A stretch of DNA of 64,000 nt, taken from Pelobates cultripes (lineage: Eukaryota; Chordata; Amphibia; Anura; Pelobatidae). The first letter of the stretch is position 1; every line of letters begins with the position of its first letter. The stretch covers positions 82,330,022-82,394,021 of the forward strand of contig OW240912.1 in NCBI GenBank assembly GCA_933207985.1, written 5' to 3'. A program made the position numbers and the translations under genes. Below the pieces are notes generated by a model. It was given only the letters and a program-made list of their open reading frames with translations, did no database searches and was not told the origin of the DNA. Positions 23,470 to 36,393 of this stretch are shown piece after piece.

Positions 23470-24728
23470 TTGCTGTTTTTCTTTACCAAGTGGAGAAAAT
23501 GAACAACCGATTAGTCTACTACTGGAAATAATATTCTAGAACAATATTTCGGATTTCATGATACCCAAAGGAGACAAAATGTATTTCTAGTTAAACCGCA
23601 ACAATAATATATATGAAGTCAAATTGTTTTAAGCCTGATCAGCACAAGGCTCTTGTATACACCCAGTTTGACTGAAGATTTTTCACCTAAATTTAGTTCA
23701 AAATAACTCAGATGAAAAGTTGATTTTAGTATGTGTAGCCATTAGTAGCTGATGAAAGGAGACATATTGCTTGTTTAGTTTAACACATGACACAAAAGGT
23801 GATAGAAAAGCCTAAAGGTCCTTGAGTTATACAAGTGGAAAATCAGTGTAACTTTGTATTGATAAATTGGTAACTAAACATAACTTTTCATTAATAATAT
23901 TCTTATATAATGATTCATTAAAACAATTATCCCACTTGTTACTGTTCTTACTAAAAGCAAGCGAAGTTTCACCTGTGGCTTTTCTGGCTTCCTTTCTGAC
24001 TGCAGAAAATGGGAAGTGGGTATTTTGATTTGTGCTTCTCCTACTAATGTTTTATATACAAGACTCCCTTGAGTATTAGTCTTGTTGTTTGTTGGGTTAT
24101 CCTTTTACAGGGTTAGCGCAGTATGAAGAAAATAAAATATAACTGTGTGTAAGTTTACAAAGGTCGTATAAATTGCCTAATAAAATTCATGTCACTATGT
24201 TGAACATGTTTTGTTACCATTTAATATTTATTGAATTAATAAGGTAATAAATGTGATATATTTGCATGAATCCAAACAGCCAGGTAAGGGAAACAAACTT
24301 AGGTTCTGGATCCTAACCAAGTTAGGTGGCAAGTTAATGAATACATATACAGTCCCTGAAGGAGATGACAATACGAGCCATTGGAAGTCCAAGTAAAGTA
24401 AAATTTGATTCACATAAATTACTAAGGGGTTGTATATTTTGTTTATCATAACACAGAGAAATTTAAAAGGTCATTAACCCATTTATCAAAGTGGCACCTA
24501 CACCTTTTCATCTAATTGTCGGAGAATGTTTGATACATTTTTGGTACAATTTTCTTAAATCTGTCAGGTTTTTGTTTTTTTACCATCTGTTGCTTTTCTT
24601 GCACCCTAATCATCATTTTTGAATTTGCTAAATTTTTCTCCCGACATCATCCATTTCATCGGATCTATGAACATTTACTGCACTTTTTGCAGCAGAAAAG
24701 TGGCTGAATTATTCTGCCAGTATTAGAG
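23470..24728. other. AT-rich spacer, no gene seen
   Basis: Only short open frames are present. No repeats that I can classify. Confidence 0.55.
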
Positions 24729-24849
24729 ATATTTACTAAAGTGAGAATTCAAAGTGAATTGCCAAAGTAGCTCTACGGAAAGCATAGATGACCCTAAATT
24801 TTGAATTCACTCTAAATTCACCATCGAACTCTCACTTTAGTGAATAACC
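24729..24849. mobile_element. Short palindromic MITE-like repeat
   Basis: The left arm 'atttactaaagtgagaattc' followed by 'aaagtgaatt' is mirrored by 'gaattcactctaaattcacc' and 'ctctcactttagtgaataa'. The element is about 120 bp, almost entirely inverted repeat. Family unknown. Confidence 0.65.
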
Positions 24850-25084
24850 TTGTATATATTTAGTGATCTTTTGAAATAGAAATTTATGCCAAAACTGGTG
24901 GAATTTACTATGAAGAAAACCATCACATTTTAGATCAAATATATCATATCAAAAATATGATCAAAATAGTGTCATAATTGAACTGCCACTTTACAGAACA
25001 CTGATTAACATTCCCCAGTGTGTTTACTTTTGAAGTTCTCATCTCTTGCTCTGTATGAACCGTAATCACACATATGTAGCTGTT

Positions 25085-25550
25085 GCAGACCAGAGTTAAT
25101 TTTGGCAGCAAATTTCAATTTAGTTTTAGTCTTTTTTATAAAAAAATCATTTTAGTTTTAGTCGTATTTTAGTCACCTGAACTGTTTTAGTCAACTAAAT
25201 CTCCAGTAGATTTTAGTTGTCACAACTCAACTCTAATGGGTTTAGTTAAAGCCTCTAATGGGTTTAGTTCAACCCCTTCCCCAGCCCCTCTGTGTCTTTG
25301 TGTCCTCCCACCCCTTCTGGGTATCTATCTCCCAGGCCCTGGTCTGTCTCTTTTGCCCTTTTCACAGCCCCTCTGCAGTATTAATTTTGGTGCCAAATTT
25401 TTATTTAATTTTAGCCATAGCCTTTTTAGTTTTAGTTGTATTTTAGTCATCTGAATTGTTTTTAGTTTTAGTATAGTCAACTAAATCCCAAAAAGTTTAG
25501 ACGACTAAAATTTTACTAAAATTATTAGTCGACTAAATTAATATTGTTGC
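25085..25550. repeat. 'TTAGTC' repeat, two tandem-like copies
   Basis: Two related blocks (about 25095-25225 and 25378-25550) start with 'gttaattttggcagcaaat' or 'attaattttggtgccaaat' and contain 'ttttagttttagt...gtattttagtca' then 'gtcaactaaatc'. The second ends in the palindrome 'attagtcgactaaatt'. This fits a MITE-like family; class not determined. Confidence 0.6.
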
Positions 25551-25744
25551 AGACTATAGCAAGCAATTATCCGATCAGGACATCAAAAATTCAAGAATTT
25601 TTAAATTATATTGATGTCAAGTCACAATTTTATTAAAAAGAAAGAATCAGGGACTGCACATGCATAATTATAGGACCTTCCTCTGGTGCCACATGGACTA
25701 AGGTGGCACAACTTTATTCCAAATAAACACAAGCATACAACATA

Positions 25745-25872
25745 AAGTGCAGACTTTATTGGAAACTAAAAGCAATGTTTTGACTCAGCAAAGTCTTTAT
25801 CTAGCCATAGCTTGATAAAGACTCTGCTGAGTTGAAACATTGCCTTTCATTTAAAAAAAAAAGTCTGCACTG
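25745..25872. repeat. Inverted pair of hammerhead-like PLE ends
   Basis: Arms at about 25745-25806 and 25810-25872 are inverted copies ('gtgcagacttt', 'gactcagcaaagtctttatc'). The right arm reads TTGATAA, extra A, stem II GACTC/GAGTT, then GAAAC, which is the layout of a hammerhead core with C3 changed to U and G8 changed to A. Head-to-head duplicated ends are typical of the PLE clusters here. No coding region is nearby. Confidence 0.45.
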
Positions 25873-25980
25873 TATGCATCCTTGTGAGCCCAGAACTCTC
25901 TATTTGTATTCAATTCTATTACAGACATGAGGTGAGTAGTAAACTTTCTGTAGTACTCCAAACAGCATCAATTATAAATA

Positions 25981-26450
25981 TTAAAGGGATACTCTAAGCC
26001 GTAAAACAATTTCATCTTAATTAAGTCATTTTAGTGTATAGATCATGTCCCTGCAGTCTCACTGCTCAATTCTCTGCCGTTTAGAAGTTAAATAACTTTA
26101 ATTTCTGTTTATGCAGCCCTTGCCACACCTTCTCTGACTGTGACTCACATAGCCTACAGGAAAAAATGGTTTCATTTTCAATCAGATATGACAGCACAGT
26201 TTGTTTACTTTAGAGGATTGTGTCTACTGTCCTGTTAATTGAATTTTAAGAAATTCTAAATGAATCTGCGCAATAAAGGAAATTTTAAATGTAGTTCTCT
26301 CTCTCAAAAATGTGTAGAAAGACTGTGCAGGTAACAAGCAAGGAAGGTGTGACTAGTCAGACAGAGAGACTAAGACTGCAGGGTTATGATCTATGCAGCA
26401 AACCTTATTCATTAAGCTAAAGTTGTTTTGGTGCTTACAATGTGCCATTA
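25981..26450. mobile_element. TTAA MITE (T2/Kolobok-like), diverged
   Basis: It begins TTAAAGGGATACTCTAAGCC. The right side has 'attcattaagctaaagttg' and 'aatgtgccattagga' in place of the usual 'atagtgtccctttaa', so the right end is decayed or uses another boundary. Confidence 0.6.
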
Positions 26451-27729
26451 GGAAAATTAATCAAACATAAAAGAAAAAAACTAAATATAAGAGTAAATAA
26501 ACTGCTGAACATAAATACACCAATACATAACCCAAGTCTTTAAAGTGTTAACATGTGGAATCCTCTTTCTGGTCTGTAACAATACAATAACTTCATTATA
26601 AAAATAAAAATCACAACCAGGAACAAGGAGGAAAGTTAATCCATGATGATAACAATGAAGATCAAGCAGAAGAGATTCTCTATATGAAATTGAGAACTCA
26701 TCTAATTATGCTGAAATAGAAGAAACAACTTAAGAACAAGGTAATGAAAAATGACATAATATACAATGCGAAGGGATACAAATTATTAGAAGTGGGTGAA
26801 TAATACTCACCTTGACATCACCAACGTTTGAAAAATCCTGATGTTTTTTAAAGATATGAGGCTCCTACTAAGCTAGTTTAAAGCTATGGAATCAATTAAT
26901 TACATGCCTAGCAACATGATCAAAATGTTCAAAATAAAATTCTCTCAAAGTGGATTACAAAGACCGATTCCCACCTGTCATTAACATTTTAGTAGCCATC
27001 GTTGATAGTGAAGAATGAGCGCCAAGTTTAACAACATCAATAACTACTAAGCCCATAACATATCTAATTCACCTGACATAGCAGCAGTAGATAATGGCAA
27101 ATATGGTTTACAAAAATAAAATTAAAAAAGAAGTTTTGAGAGCATGAATAAAATCTAAGAGAAACTATTCTCTGTTTATAAACCTTTAAGCATTGGACAA
27201 CACAACGTTTAGGATTATAATGGAAATATATACAAATACAGCTCTTTAAATTAGTCTTATTACATCTAAAAAAAAATGTAAAACAGTAAATTCATGTTTA
27301 GAAATATAAAGAGCTTTAAAATCCCAAACTCTTTTAAAAGAAATTAGACGTAGCATACATTATTTACAAGTAAAAAGCAAATTAGAGAATGTCATTACCC
27401 TCCCACGATCCCAGAAGAGAAAGAACCAGGTTCACATCGCAGGTATGTTGCTATTTAGAACTGAAGTTGCTGAAAGATATACGTTGGTGATTCTATATAC
27501 CTTTCCTTATTCATAGGAGGAAGATATGAAATTAATTATTCTTGAAACAGTGGCATGTATTGTACCCAGATCCCTTTCCTTGCACAAGCTAGACCAAAAT
27601 TCTCATCCTGTTTGGTAAGTACTCTTGGTACCAGATGCCTAGGTCTCGGACAAAAGTTCTTGAGTTGACAAGAAAATTCCTCATGCGATCAAGATTCCCA
27701 GCTATAAGACAAGTCATGAGTCTTTGATC
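26451..27729. other. AT-rich spacer, no gene seen
   Basis: No recognisable gene, RNA or element. Confidence 0.55.
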
Positions 27730-27786
27730 AATTAATGAATTTCACATTTGTGGGGGAGCGGGGTCTGACTGTTTTGGCGAAGAGAT

Positions 27787-28608
27787 GTGTTTTTCTTGAG
27801 CTCTCCCATTATCTTGCATAAAACAAGCTTTCTACACCCTTATCTAATTTGTTTGGTGACACCACCAGTGACCTACCTGAACCTCACAACAGAGGGCATG
27901 CAGTGTGGTTGTCCGCGACCCAATAAGTGCTCCTCTGCCGTTAGCTTGATCCCTTGGCCTGGTGTGCATCGAGCTGGAGAGGTGGCCGCTCTCCCAGCCC
28001 GGAGGTGCTCAGACACTGACAGTGGTGTACACATTCCAGCGGTCCACCCCAGGGAGGCTCCCCTACCCTCACAGGAAGTAGTAGTAGTAGTGGCTACTGG
28101 GAACTCCGGTGACGAACCTCCTATAGCTGATGCCATGTGGATCCCAGCAATCATCAAGGAAAATCATGATCTTATGTCAAGGCTCCACAGACTTTTCGAC
28201 AACTTCTGGTGGCAACTCGAGCACAAGATGCACCAAGCTACCCTAAAACTATGTGAAGAACACTCACTTCAAAAACCAACTCCTAACTGGCAGCAGACGT
28301 CCGCAGCTTCAGCAAGGAATAGAACCACAAGATGTGAATCACCCATTGCTCCAACTTCAGGCGGCACAAGAGAGGGCTCTGGTACAGCCCAGTGGCTGCT
28401 GGGTTATTGCAGTGTCGGAGGTACAGGGGGAATCCTTGCTCGTGATGTATGGGTCAGCCCGAAGATTTCCATTGAAACTCGGGGGCCAGAAATGCTCTTC
28501 TCTGTACTGGGACTCTGTTTTACCTCTGGTTGGCATAGGTTGACCTGGGCTTCCAGGCACATGGCTGACCACCTTGCTCTCTCAACCTTCTACTCCACTT
28601 ACTTTTAA
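27787..28608 (+). repeat. Unclassified retroelement-like repeat with 273-codon ORF
   Basis: A single plus-strand open frame spans the stretch, which is long for this base composition. Residues in the middle (LMSRLHRLFDNFWWQLE, then HKMHQATLKLC) resemble the frame near 9880-9960. The N-terminal part (MFFLSSPIILHK) looks like read-through. I suspect an ORF1-like or 5' portion of an unidentified retroelement rather than a host gene; no catalytic motif is visible. Confidence 0.4.
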
Positions 28609-28609
28609 G

Positions 28610-30126
28610 CCACTCATTTTGTTTATGCTATTTTTGTGCTTTCTCTCACTTATTATTATTTACTTCACTCCACATGCACTTAGAATTTTTCCAATTATTG
28701 CAGAAACCAAAGTTTTACAGGGTATTTAAAGTCCATGAAGCATTGAGATGAATAGGTTCTAAATCTTGAGCAATAATTCAAATGTCATCCAAATAGAGGA
28801 TTAGGCATGCTCTGCTTCATAAATCTTCCACTATGAGTTTCAAAAATGTAAAAACTGAGTGGAACACCAGAGGGCTGATGAGAGGCCAAAAGGGACTAAG
28901 TGAACTGCCAAAGTGGGAAAAAAAGTAAGTCTGCTGCTCAATGTTATATGAAAAACAAGAAAAGGAAGAGTACTCACCTAAAAGGATCTCGACCTAGATT
29001 GTCCTCTTTGGCCGCTAGACCTCCTTGTGTGAACAATTTGTTGGATGATGGTACTCTTTCTGGAAATGTCTCTTATTGGTGAAACAAAAGGCCTGTTTTC
29101 CCCTTTCTCTCTGCATGATGCCTTCCATAAGAGCATTTTACATTGATAAAGGAACAACCAGATTTTTTTGTTTTTCATCTCGGAGCTTAACCACTTCAGG
29201 ACGAAGCCAATTGTACAAGTTCTAATCAAAACAAAACCTGAATTTGAGCTAAATGTCTTTTCAATCATAATTTACTTTCATATTAAGTGCACCCACATTT
29301 ATTATATATCATTTTGTTCAGGATATATATGGCTTTCATTTCAAAAATGTCAAAAATGAAGAAAGTTTGATATTTTCTTAGTTCTGTGTGGAACGTTAAC
29401 CATATCATAATATTGTTAGCTTTTACTTTACTGCATATTTGTGTTCAGCGGCAATGTCTCATAAATATAAGATTACTCACCATCTGCAGCAGGGCCAGGT
29501 TAACAGCCCAGTGGGCCTGGTGCTGACAATTATGACGGGCCTAATTAAAGAATTATATCGACCAAAAACACTCCCAAGCGTCATGTATCTGATGAAGATG
29601 GTGCTGGAGAGAAAGAAAACAGCAGTTATAAGAAAACACATACCCTATGCTAATCTCCCTCTAATTTATGTTTTCATCTTTCAAGTAAATCCACAACCCC
29701 TAACAGCAGTGTCCAGTCAAGCAAGAAGTCAATGGGCACGGTAAAAGGGTGTGCCACTGACACAAATCACGTAACCTGCCAAAAGGGACGAACATGCCCA
29801 AAAAGAGGACATGTCTGCCTAAAGAATTAGAAGGCCAGCCTGGCATGAATGCATGGCAGACTGCCTGCCAATCATGCAGCTGGCCAACTAAGGGCATACT
29901 ATGCAGACAGCACCCTGAGCTTGGCATAAATGCATCTAATGATGCGCTCGCACAACGCTTTCTAAGGACTGTCCCCTAGCACTCGCTGGTCCACTTGTCT
30001 CCTTACCTTCTTACTAGTAGGCAGACGCTCCTGGTATGTAGTCTGGGACAGAGAAAACCTGTATGTAGTGAGTGTAGAAGAAAGGGAACATGCCACAGTG
30101 TTAGAGAGACCAATGTCAGCATTACC
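28610..30126. other. Spacer with short repeat fragments
   Basis: Only small open frames in several frames are seen. A 'gcagggccaggttaacagcc' edge at about 29487 resembles the 'agggccgg' edges of the composite repeats. Nothing else is supported. Confidence 0.45.
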
Positions 30127-30728
30127 TTAAAGGATCACTATAGGGTCAGGAACACAAACATGAATTCCTGACCCTATAGTGTTAACACCACCATCTAACC
30201 CCCCTGGGCCCCTAATGCCTCCATAAATATAGTAAAAAATCTTACTGTATTCAAGCCTGAAGCTGTAACTCTGCATGCTGTTAGACACAGAAAAACAAGC
30301 AGTCTGCTGACATCATTAGAAGTGGTGGCCTGATCCAATCACAGTGCTTCCCCATAGGATTGGCTGAGACTAACAAAACGACAGATCAGGGGCAGAGCCA
30401 GCATGATTCAAACACAGCCCTGACCAATCAGCATCTCCTCATAGAGATGAATTGAATAAATGAATCTCTATGAGGAAAGTTCAGTGTCTGCATGCAGAGG
30501 GAGGAGACACTGAATGTTTGGATGCATTTTAGGCAGCCATGACTCAGGAAGGATCTCTAACAGCCATCCAAGGAGTGGCCAGTGAAGTTATCACTAGGCT
30601 GTAATGTAAAGACTGCATTTTCTCTGAAAAGACAGTGTTTACAGCAAAAAGCTGGAAGGTAATGATTCTACTAACCAGAACAAATTCAATAAGCTGTAGT
30701 TGTTCTTGTGACTATAGTGTCCCTTTAA
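30127..30728. mobile_element. TTAA MITE (T2/Kolobok-like), complete, ~600 bp
   Basis: It begins TTAAAGGATCACTATAGGGT and ends TGACTATAGTGTCCCTTTAA. The left subterminal hairpin pairs 'gggtcaggaacacaaacatg' with 'aattcctgaccctatagtg'. No transposase frame. Confidence 0.82.
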
Positions 30729-30974
30729 CTATATTCATTGTCAGCCAGTCCACACAAGTTTTGTTCCCATACATCCCTCTTAAGTTTCCATACTTAAGTA
30801 AAAGTATGTGAAAAGTAGTTAGGGTTGCCACCTTACTTGGAAAAACATACCGGCCTTACTAATTTGCATAATTAAATATGTATGGGTGACATCACATGAT
30901 GTAAAGGAGTGACATAAGAGAAAATGCTGTAAAATCACCAAACAACTACTTAGTTTGATTATGTTGTATAGATG

Positions 30975-31560
30975 GATTCCTCCCAGTGCCCCCATGTTTC
31001 CCAGTGCCCCATGTGTCGATTACTCCAGATCTCAGCGTTCCTATGTATCAGTGTCTCAGTGCCCCATGTCTCCCAATGTCCACAGGTCTCCCAGTGACCC
31101 TATGTATCACAGTGTCCCTATGTATCACAGTGTCCTTATGCCCCATGTCTCCCTGTGTCCTCCAGTATTCCCATGTGTCTATGTCCCCATGTATGTGTCA
31201 CTAGGACACTAGGAAGACGGGGAGACCTAGGGACACAGAGACACTGGGAAACTAGGGGACACTGGCTGGGACACTGGGGAAATAGGGGACACTTGAAGAC
31301 ATGGGGACACAGATACTAGAGACACTGGCTCTGGGACATGGGGACATTGAGACATGGGGCACTGGGAGACATGGGGACACTGAGACACCACGGCCACAGA
31401 CACTAGCTTAGAGACATGGGGACATTGAGACACTTGAGGCACTGGGAGACATGGAGGCACAAGGAGACATGGGGACAGTAAGACACTGGGAGACTAGGGG
31501 GCACTGAGACACCAGGGACACTGGCTGGGAGACATGGGGACACTGTGAGACACTGTGTCC
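30975..31560. repeat. Inverted minisatellite (two orientations)
   Basis: Up to about 31200 the plus strand carries 'ccccatgtctcccagtg' words. From about 31200 to 31555 it carries the complementary 'gggagacatggggacactg' words, and then the orientation flips back into the 40-bp array. Head-to-head arms of one minisatellite could fold into a long imperfect hairpin. Confidence 0.8.
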
Positions 31561-31570
31561 CCATGTGTCT

Positions 31571-32095
31571 GTGTCATAATGTCTCCCAATGTCCCTTAGT
31601 GTCTCAGTGTCTGCCATAATGTCTCCCAATGTCCCTTAGTGTCTCAGTGTCTGCCATACTGTCTCCCAATGTCACTTAGTGTCTCAGTGTCTGCCATAAT
31701 GTCTCCCAATGTCCCTTAGTGTCTCAGTGTCTGCCATAATGTCTCCCAATGTCCCTTAGTGTCTCAGTGTCTGCCATAATGTCTCCCAGTGTCCCTTAAT
31801 GTCTCAGTGTCTGCCATAATGTCTCCCAGTGCCCCTTAGTGTCTCAGTGTCTGCCATGTCTCCCAATGTCCCTTAGTGTCTCAGTGTCTGCCATAATGTC
31901 TCCCAATGTCCCTTAGTGTCTCAGTGTCTGCCATAATGTCTCCCAGTGTCCCTTAGTGTCTCAGTGTCTGCCATAATGTCTCCCAATGTCCCTTAGTGTC
32001 TCAGTGTCTGCCATAATATTTCCCAGTGTCCCTTAGTGTCTCAGTGTCTGCCATAATGTCTCCCAATGTCCCTTAGTGTCTCAGTATATGTCTCC
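31571..32095 (+). repeat. 40-bp minisatellite, about 13 units
   Basis: The unit is gtctcccaatgtcccttagt plus gtctcagtgtctgccataat, with a strict 40-base period and few substitutions. One unit near 31850 lacks a few bases. Homogeneity suggests recent expansion. Confidence 0.92.
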
Positions 32096-32374
32096 TTGTA
32101 GCCTTTCCCCACATCCCTTACTTCCCTGAGCTGTAGGCCGTCTCTGCAGGGTGGGAGTTGCTGTCTGGACTCTCTGTAGCTGCACCCCTGCAGATCAGTG
32201 AGTATAGAGAGTCAGGGAGGGATATGCTGGAACTTCCTATCTCTGCCTCTCTTCATACAGAGGCAGGGATAGGAAGTTATGGTATTGCAGCGTAATCTCC
32301 CTTTATGCTGAGAAAAATACCAGCATTTGTATTGCCAGTATCACTGCAATATTGGCACCAGCCAGGCAGCCTCA

Positions 32375-32600
32375 AATCTTATGGTGTTTTCAAGTCTTAT
32401 GGTGTTTTGGAAAGTTAGAAGGTCAAATATAAGACTTGCCCATTTCCGTTTTTGCAAATTAAAATTTCACAGATTGGTTATGTTGCCTTTAAAAACAATA
32501 TGGCAGCCAAGAAATTAAAATGGCATACCAGGGTAATCACAATGGGTTATGTCCAGTCTTTTTTAGTAGCCATTTAGTCACAAACGCTGGCCAAAGTTCG
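32375..32600 (-). repeat. Dispersed repeat related to 1609-1990
   Basis: The block 'atggtgttttggaaagttag' with 'aggtcaaatataagacttgc' and 'agattggttatgttgcc' is the opposite-strand copy of 1905-1990, and 32520-32600 resembles an arm of the 1609-1864 foldback. A further partial copy is at about 32740-32790. Confidence 0.6.
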
Positions 32601-32829
32601 CGTTCACACGTTTAGTTACACAAAAACTACACTTTTACTGGTAATATCATTGTGATACATTTTACTGTTCTAAAACACTCATATTTGTGTTCAGCAAAGT
32701 CTCCCGAATACAACAGCAACTGCCATGCACAGGATTTATGGTGTTTTGGAAAGTTACAGGGTTAAATATAGAGCTTGCAAATTAAATTCTGTTGATTTGC
32801 TGCCTTGGTCGTCAGGCAGGTCCCTCAAA

Positions 32830-34249
32830 TTGTAATTAATAAAATCATTTAATTATGTAAAACAAATTACATAAATATACACTTAGAATTTAAATATATA
32901 TACAAAATAAAAAGAAATATTCAAAAAAGTACATCCACAGAAGTACTTTTTTTAATCTGGAGTTTTAAACATACTATACTATACTATATTTTGTTCTTTT
33001 TGTTTTTGTTCTATACCAACCGGAGTTCCTCCATTGGATCAAGACAACAAGTATATCCACAGGCGGGGATTGTACTGCCCAGGCGCATTTAGAGCTAGTT
33101 ATCAGCTCCAGAAAACTATAAGTGCATTACTTTTTATTTGATTCTCCTGAACTTCAACATATTACACTATATTCTGCACTTTATCCTCCTTTCTTTTACA
33201 TACTCGCCTATCTGAATTTGAAGACACCCTTAAGGTGCTGCTTCCCTCCCTCTTTTATTCTACAAAGACTTTACGTATAGCAGGTGGGCCTATTGTCCCC
33301 CCTAACCCTCACTCATAGGCAGAAGGTAGGAGCTATTAAATTAGTACATGTTGTGGGGATATTTATGGGATGATAATATTATACAGTTGAGAATTGCCCA
33401 CTATTTCAATTCTCTTAGATCTTAGAGATCATTATCATGTAAGTGAAATGTATTCCATACAAATAAAATCACAAAATTTGTCATAAAAATAGATATAATT
33501 TATTGTGACAAATAAAATAATAATAATATTAGGCAGCATGCATGATAATAATCAGTGAATATTTAGTATAACGTCGTATACAATGGCAATGGCTAAACAC
33601 AGTACAAAGCTACAGCATCAACTGTCAAGACTTACAAGATTTATGAGGGTACTTCACAAACACAGAAAGCAAAACTTCACACAGCACAGCGAAAAGCCAT
33701 AAAATCTTGGCTCACAGTCAGATCAACTGAGTAACCCTTTCAATGCTGGCTAGATCCTCCTAGGCATACAATATCCTATTCTCATGTAATTTTCAATTAA
33801 AATAACATTCAAACCAGCTCATTAATCATTTCCTGGAACCATCCAAAAGAGTCAAATCTACAGATTCTATAAGCCGAATTTTAATTTGTCTAAAAAGATA
33901 TCTTATCTTATTTCAGAGCAAATCAACACACATGGATAAAAACAGCGGTATGCTAACACGTAGTAAGATACCAGTACTATGTAATTATCTGACTCCACCT
34001 GCAGAATGGAGTGTTATAACTACATATTCTTTATTTAATTAAGATTCCTCAATTATGGGATCTGATCGTGATTTATCCATGCATGTATCCTGCTATTAAT
34101 AGATTTTAATTAATTTAGATTAATTAAATAAAACCAGCATAATTACCAGTTATGATGTAGATGCTCTTATCAGATGAGTAGGTAGTCCCAGGAACTTGAA
34201 TGCGAGTATGATTGGTTATATGGAGGTGTGTAAGTAATAGAGAAAAGTG
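32830..34249. other. AT-rich spacer, no gene seen
   Basis: No coding sequence or classified element recognised. Confidence 0.5.
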
Positions 34250-34363
34250 ATGTTTTTAACCCTATATTTACCATGAAGGGGGGAGCGAGTGAAGGGGGAG
34301 GCAGAAAGAGCGATAGTGCCAGGAATACAGCATTGTATTCCTGGCACTATAGTATCCCTTTAA
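34250..34363. mobile_element. TTAA MITE right end (partial)
   Basis: 'ttaaccctatatttaccatg' leads to 'gtattcctggcactatagta' and TCCCTTTAA, nearly the same as the right end of the copy at 37391-37881. The left half is missing. Confidence 0.65.
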
Positions 34364-34878
34364 GTTTACGGAATTATTGGTTTGGCAAAAAAAAGGGGAA
34401 AAGTTAAAAAAACTTCTTGATAAACAGTTGTGCTTAAGAGATTTTAATCACACCACGCAATATTTAATAACATATTAATGGAGCTATTAATCTTTTATTA
34501 AAGTCAACAGCCAAAAGGACTTGATAAACCACAACACTTGACAAAAAAATCAACAAATGATCAAACATAAAACATTTCATGCATGAGCAAAACATACACT
34601 ACTTGTAAAATACCTTTTTCTAGGTAGGATTATTTATCTGCAGCTCCCAAGATGCATGTGTTGCCACACCATCAGATTGGCTATTGACACCATTCATTAT
34701 GCGATATAATTCCAAAGCCTGCAAAATCACAATTGTTTTGTAGCTAACTTTACAATCCTAAAATATCGATCTTAAGATCACTTGATTAGCGATGATGAAA
34801 AATGTTAAGCTTGGTTTTACATTGATAATGATTACTTACTACCATGGCATTACTAGCCGAAACTGGTTGAAAAGTGCC

Positions 34879-35330
34879 TTAAAGGACCACTATAGTGCCA
34901 GATAAACATACTCATTTTCCTGGCACTATAGTGCCCTGAGGGTGCCCCCACCCTCAGGGTCCCCCTCCCACCGGGCTGGATGGAGAGGAAAGGGTTAAAC
35001 CTACCTCTTTCTCCTCCTCCTCTCCTTCGGCTGAATGCGCATGCACAGCAGGAGCCACGTGCGCATTCAGCCAGTCCATTGGAAAGCATTCACAATGCTT
35101 TCCTATGGACGCTGGTGTCTTCTCACTGTGAAAATCACAGTGAGAAGCACGGAAGCCCTCAAGCGGCTCTCAATGAGACAGCCACTAGAGGCTGGATTAA
35201 CCCATTTGTAAACATAGCAGTTTCTCTGAAACTGCTATGTTTATAGAAAAAAGGGTTAAACCTAGATGGACCTGGCACCCAAACCACTTAATTAAGCTGA
35301 AGTGGTCTGGGTGCCTATAGTGATCCTTTA
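34879..35330. mobile_element. TTAA MITE (T2/Kolobok-like), complete
   Basis: It begins TTAAAGGACCACTATAGTGC and ends GTGCCTATAGTGATCCTTTAA without its first base. Both ends have subterminal hairpins ('gtgccagataaacat/ctggcactat' and 'aaaccacttaattaagctga'). It is 452 bp, with no transposase. Confidence 0.82.
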
Positions 35331-35469
35331 AGTTCAGAAACAGTTATCAAACAAAAACAAGTACAAAGTTGTGATTAAGATCTAGATTATGCTCACATGG
35401 CACAGATAAGGACTAAAACCAGTAATTATTTTTGTAAATAAATTTTTGAATTGTTTGGACACTTACCTG

Positions 35470-36245
35470 TGTTCCCTGGATGTCTGTGGTCTAGACCTTT
35501 TTTCTGAGAAATAAATCACAGACGACCCCCTCAGCAATAGATACAGTTAAGTCAGGAAATGTTTGGACACTGACACAATTTGTTACTTTGGCTGTTTACC
35601 AAAATAAATTCAAGTTTCAGTTAAATAATGAGTATGGGCTTAAAGTGCAGTCTCTAAGCTTTAATTTGAAATGTAGCTCCCTCTTTTTCAAGGGACCAAA
35701 AGTAATTGGACAATTGACTCAAAAGCATGGACAGGTGAAGGCTATACCTTCATTATTTCTTCATTAATTAAGTAGGTTAAGTAGGTTAAAGGTCTGGAGT
35801 TGATTCATGGTGTGGTATTTGCATTTGGAAGTTCATTTGCTGAAGACAAAACTTAATGCAGAAAGAGCCACAAACAAAGGACAACTGAAGGCAGCTGCAG
35901 TAAAAGCCTGGCAAAGCATCACAAAGGAGGAAACCCAACATTTGATGATGTGATGTCCATGCGTTTCAGACTTCAAGCAGTCATTGCTTGCAAAGGATTC
36001 TCCTCAAAGAATTACAAATTAACATTTTATTTATGGTTGAAGTAATTTGTCCAATTACATTTGAGATCCTGAAAAAAGGGGACTGTGTTTAAAAATAGTT
36101 ACAATTCCTAAACATTTCATACAATATTTTTGTTGAACCGCTTGAACTAGTTGAAAGTCTGCACTTCAATTGAATCTCGGTAGTTTAATTTCAAAACCTT
36201 TGTGGTGGCGTAAAGAGCCAAGATTGTTCGGACCTAATTGTATAG
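35470..36245 (+). pseudogene. Tc1/mariner-like transposase remnant
   Basis: Around 35890-36035 a broken frame reads in the style AAAVKAWQSITKEET, then FKQ(S/A)VIACKGF. That matches the C-terminal 'W..I..E...L..SM..R...vi..kG..t.Y' region of Tc1-like transposases. Flanking 'ttggacactgacacaatttg' and 'tccaattac' words may be decayed termini. No DDE catalytic region is intact. Assignment is by general resemblance only. Confidence 0.45.
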
Positions 36246-36393
36246 CAATTTTGTTACTTTTTGAAAAAATGCATTGGCTGAGAGTGTTGGCTGACACTGT
36301 TTACTAATGGATTCTGTCCAAACATGTCCAGAATTGTTGCCACTAATTTGAAAGTAGAGACAAAAAATAGTATATACTAGCAAGGAAATTAAA

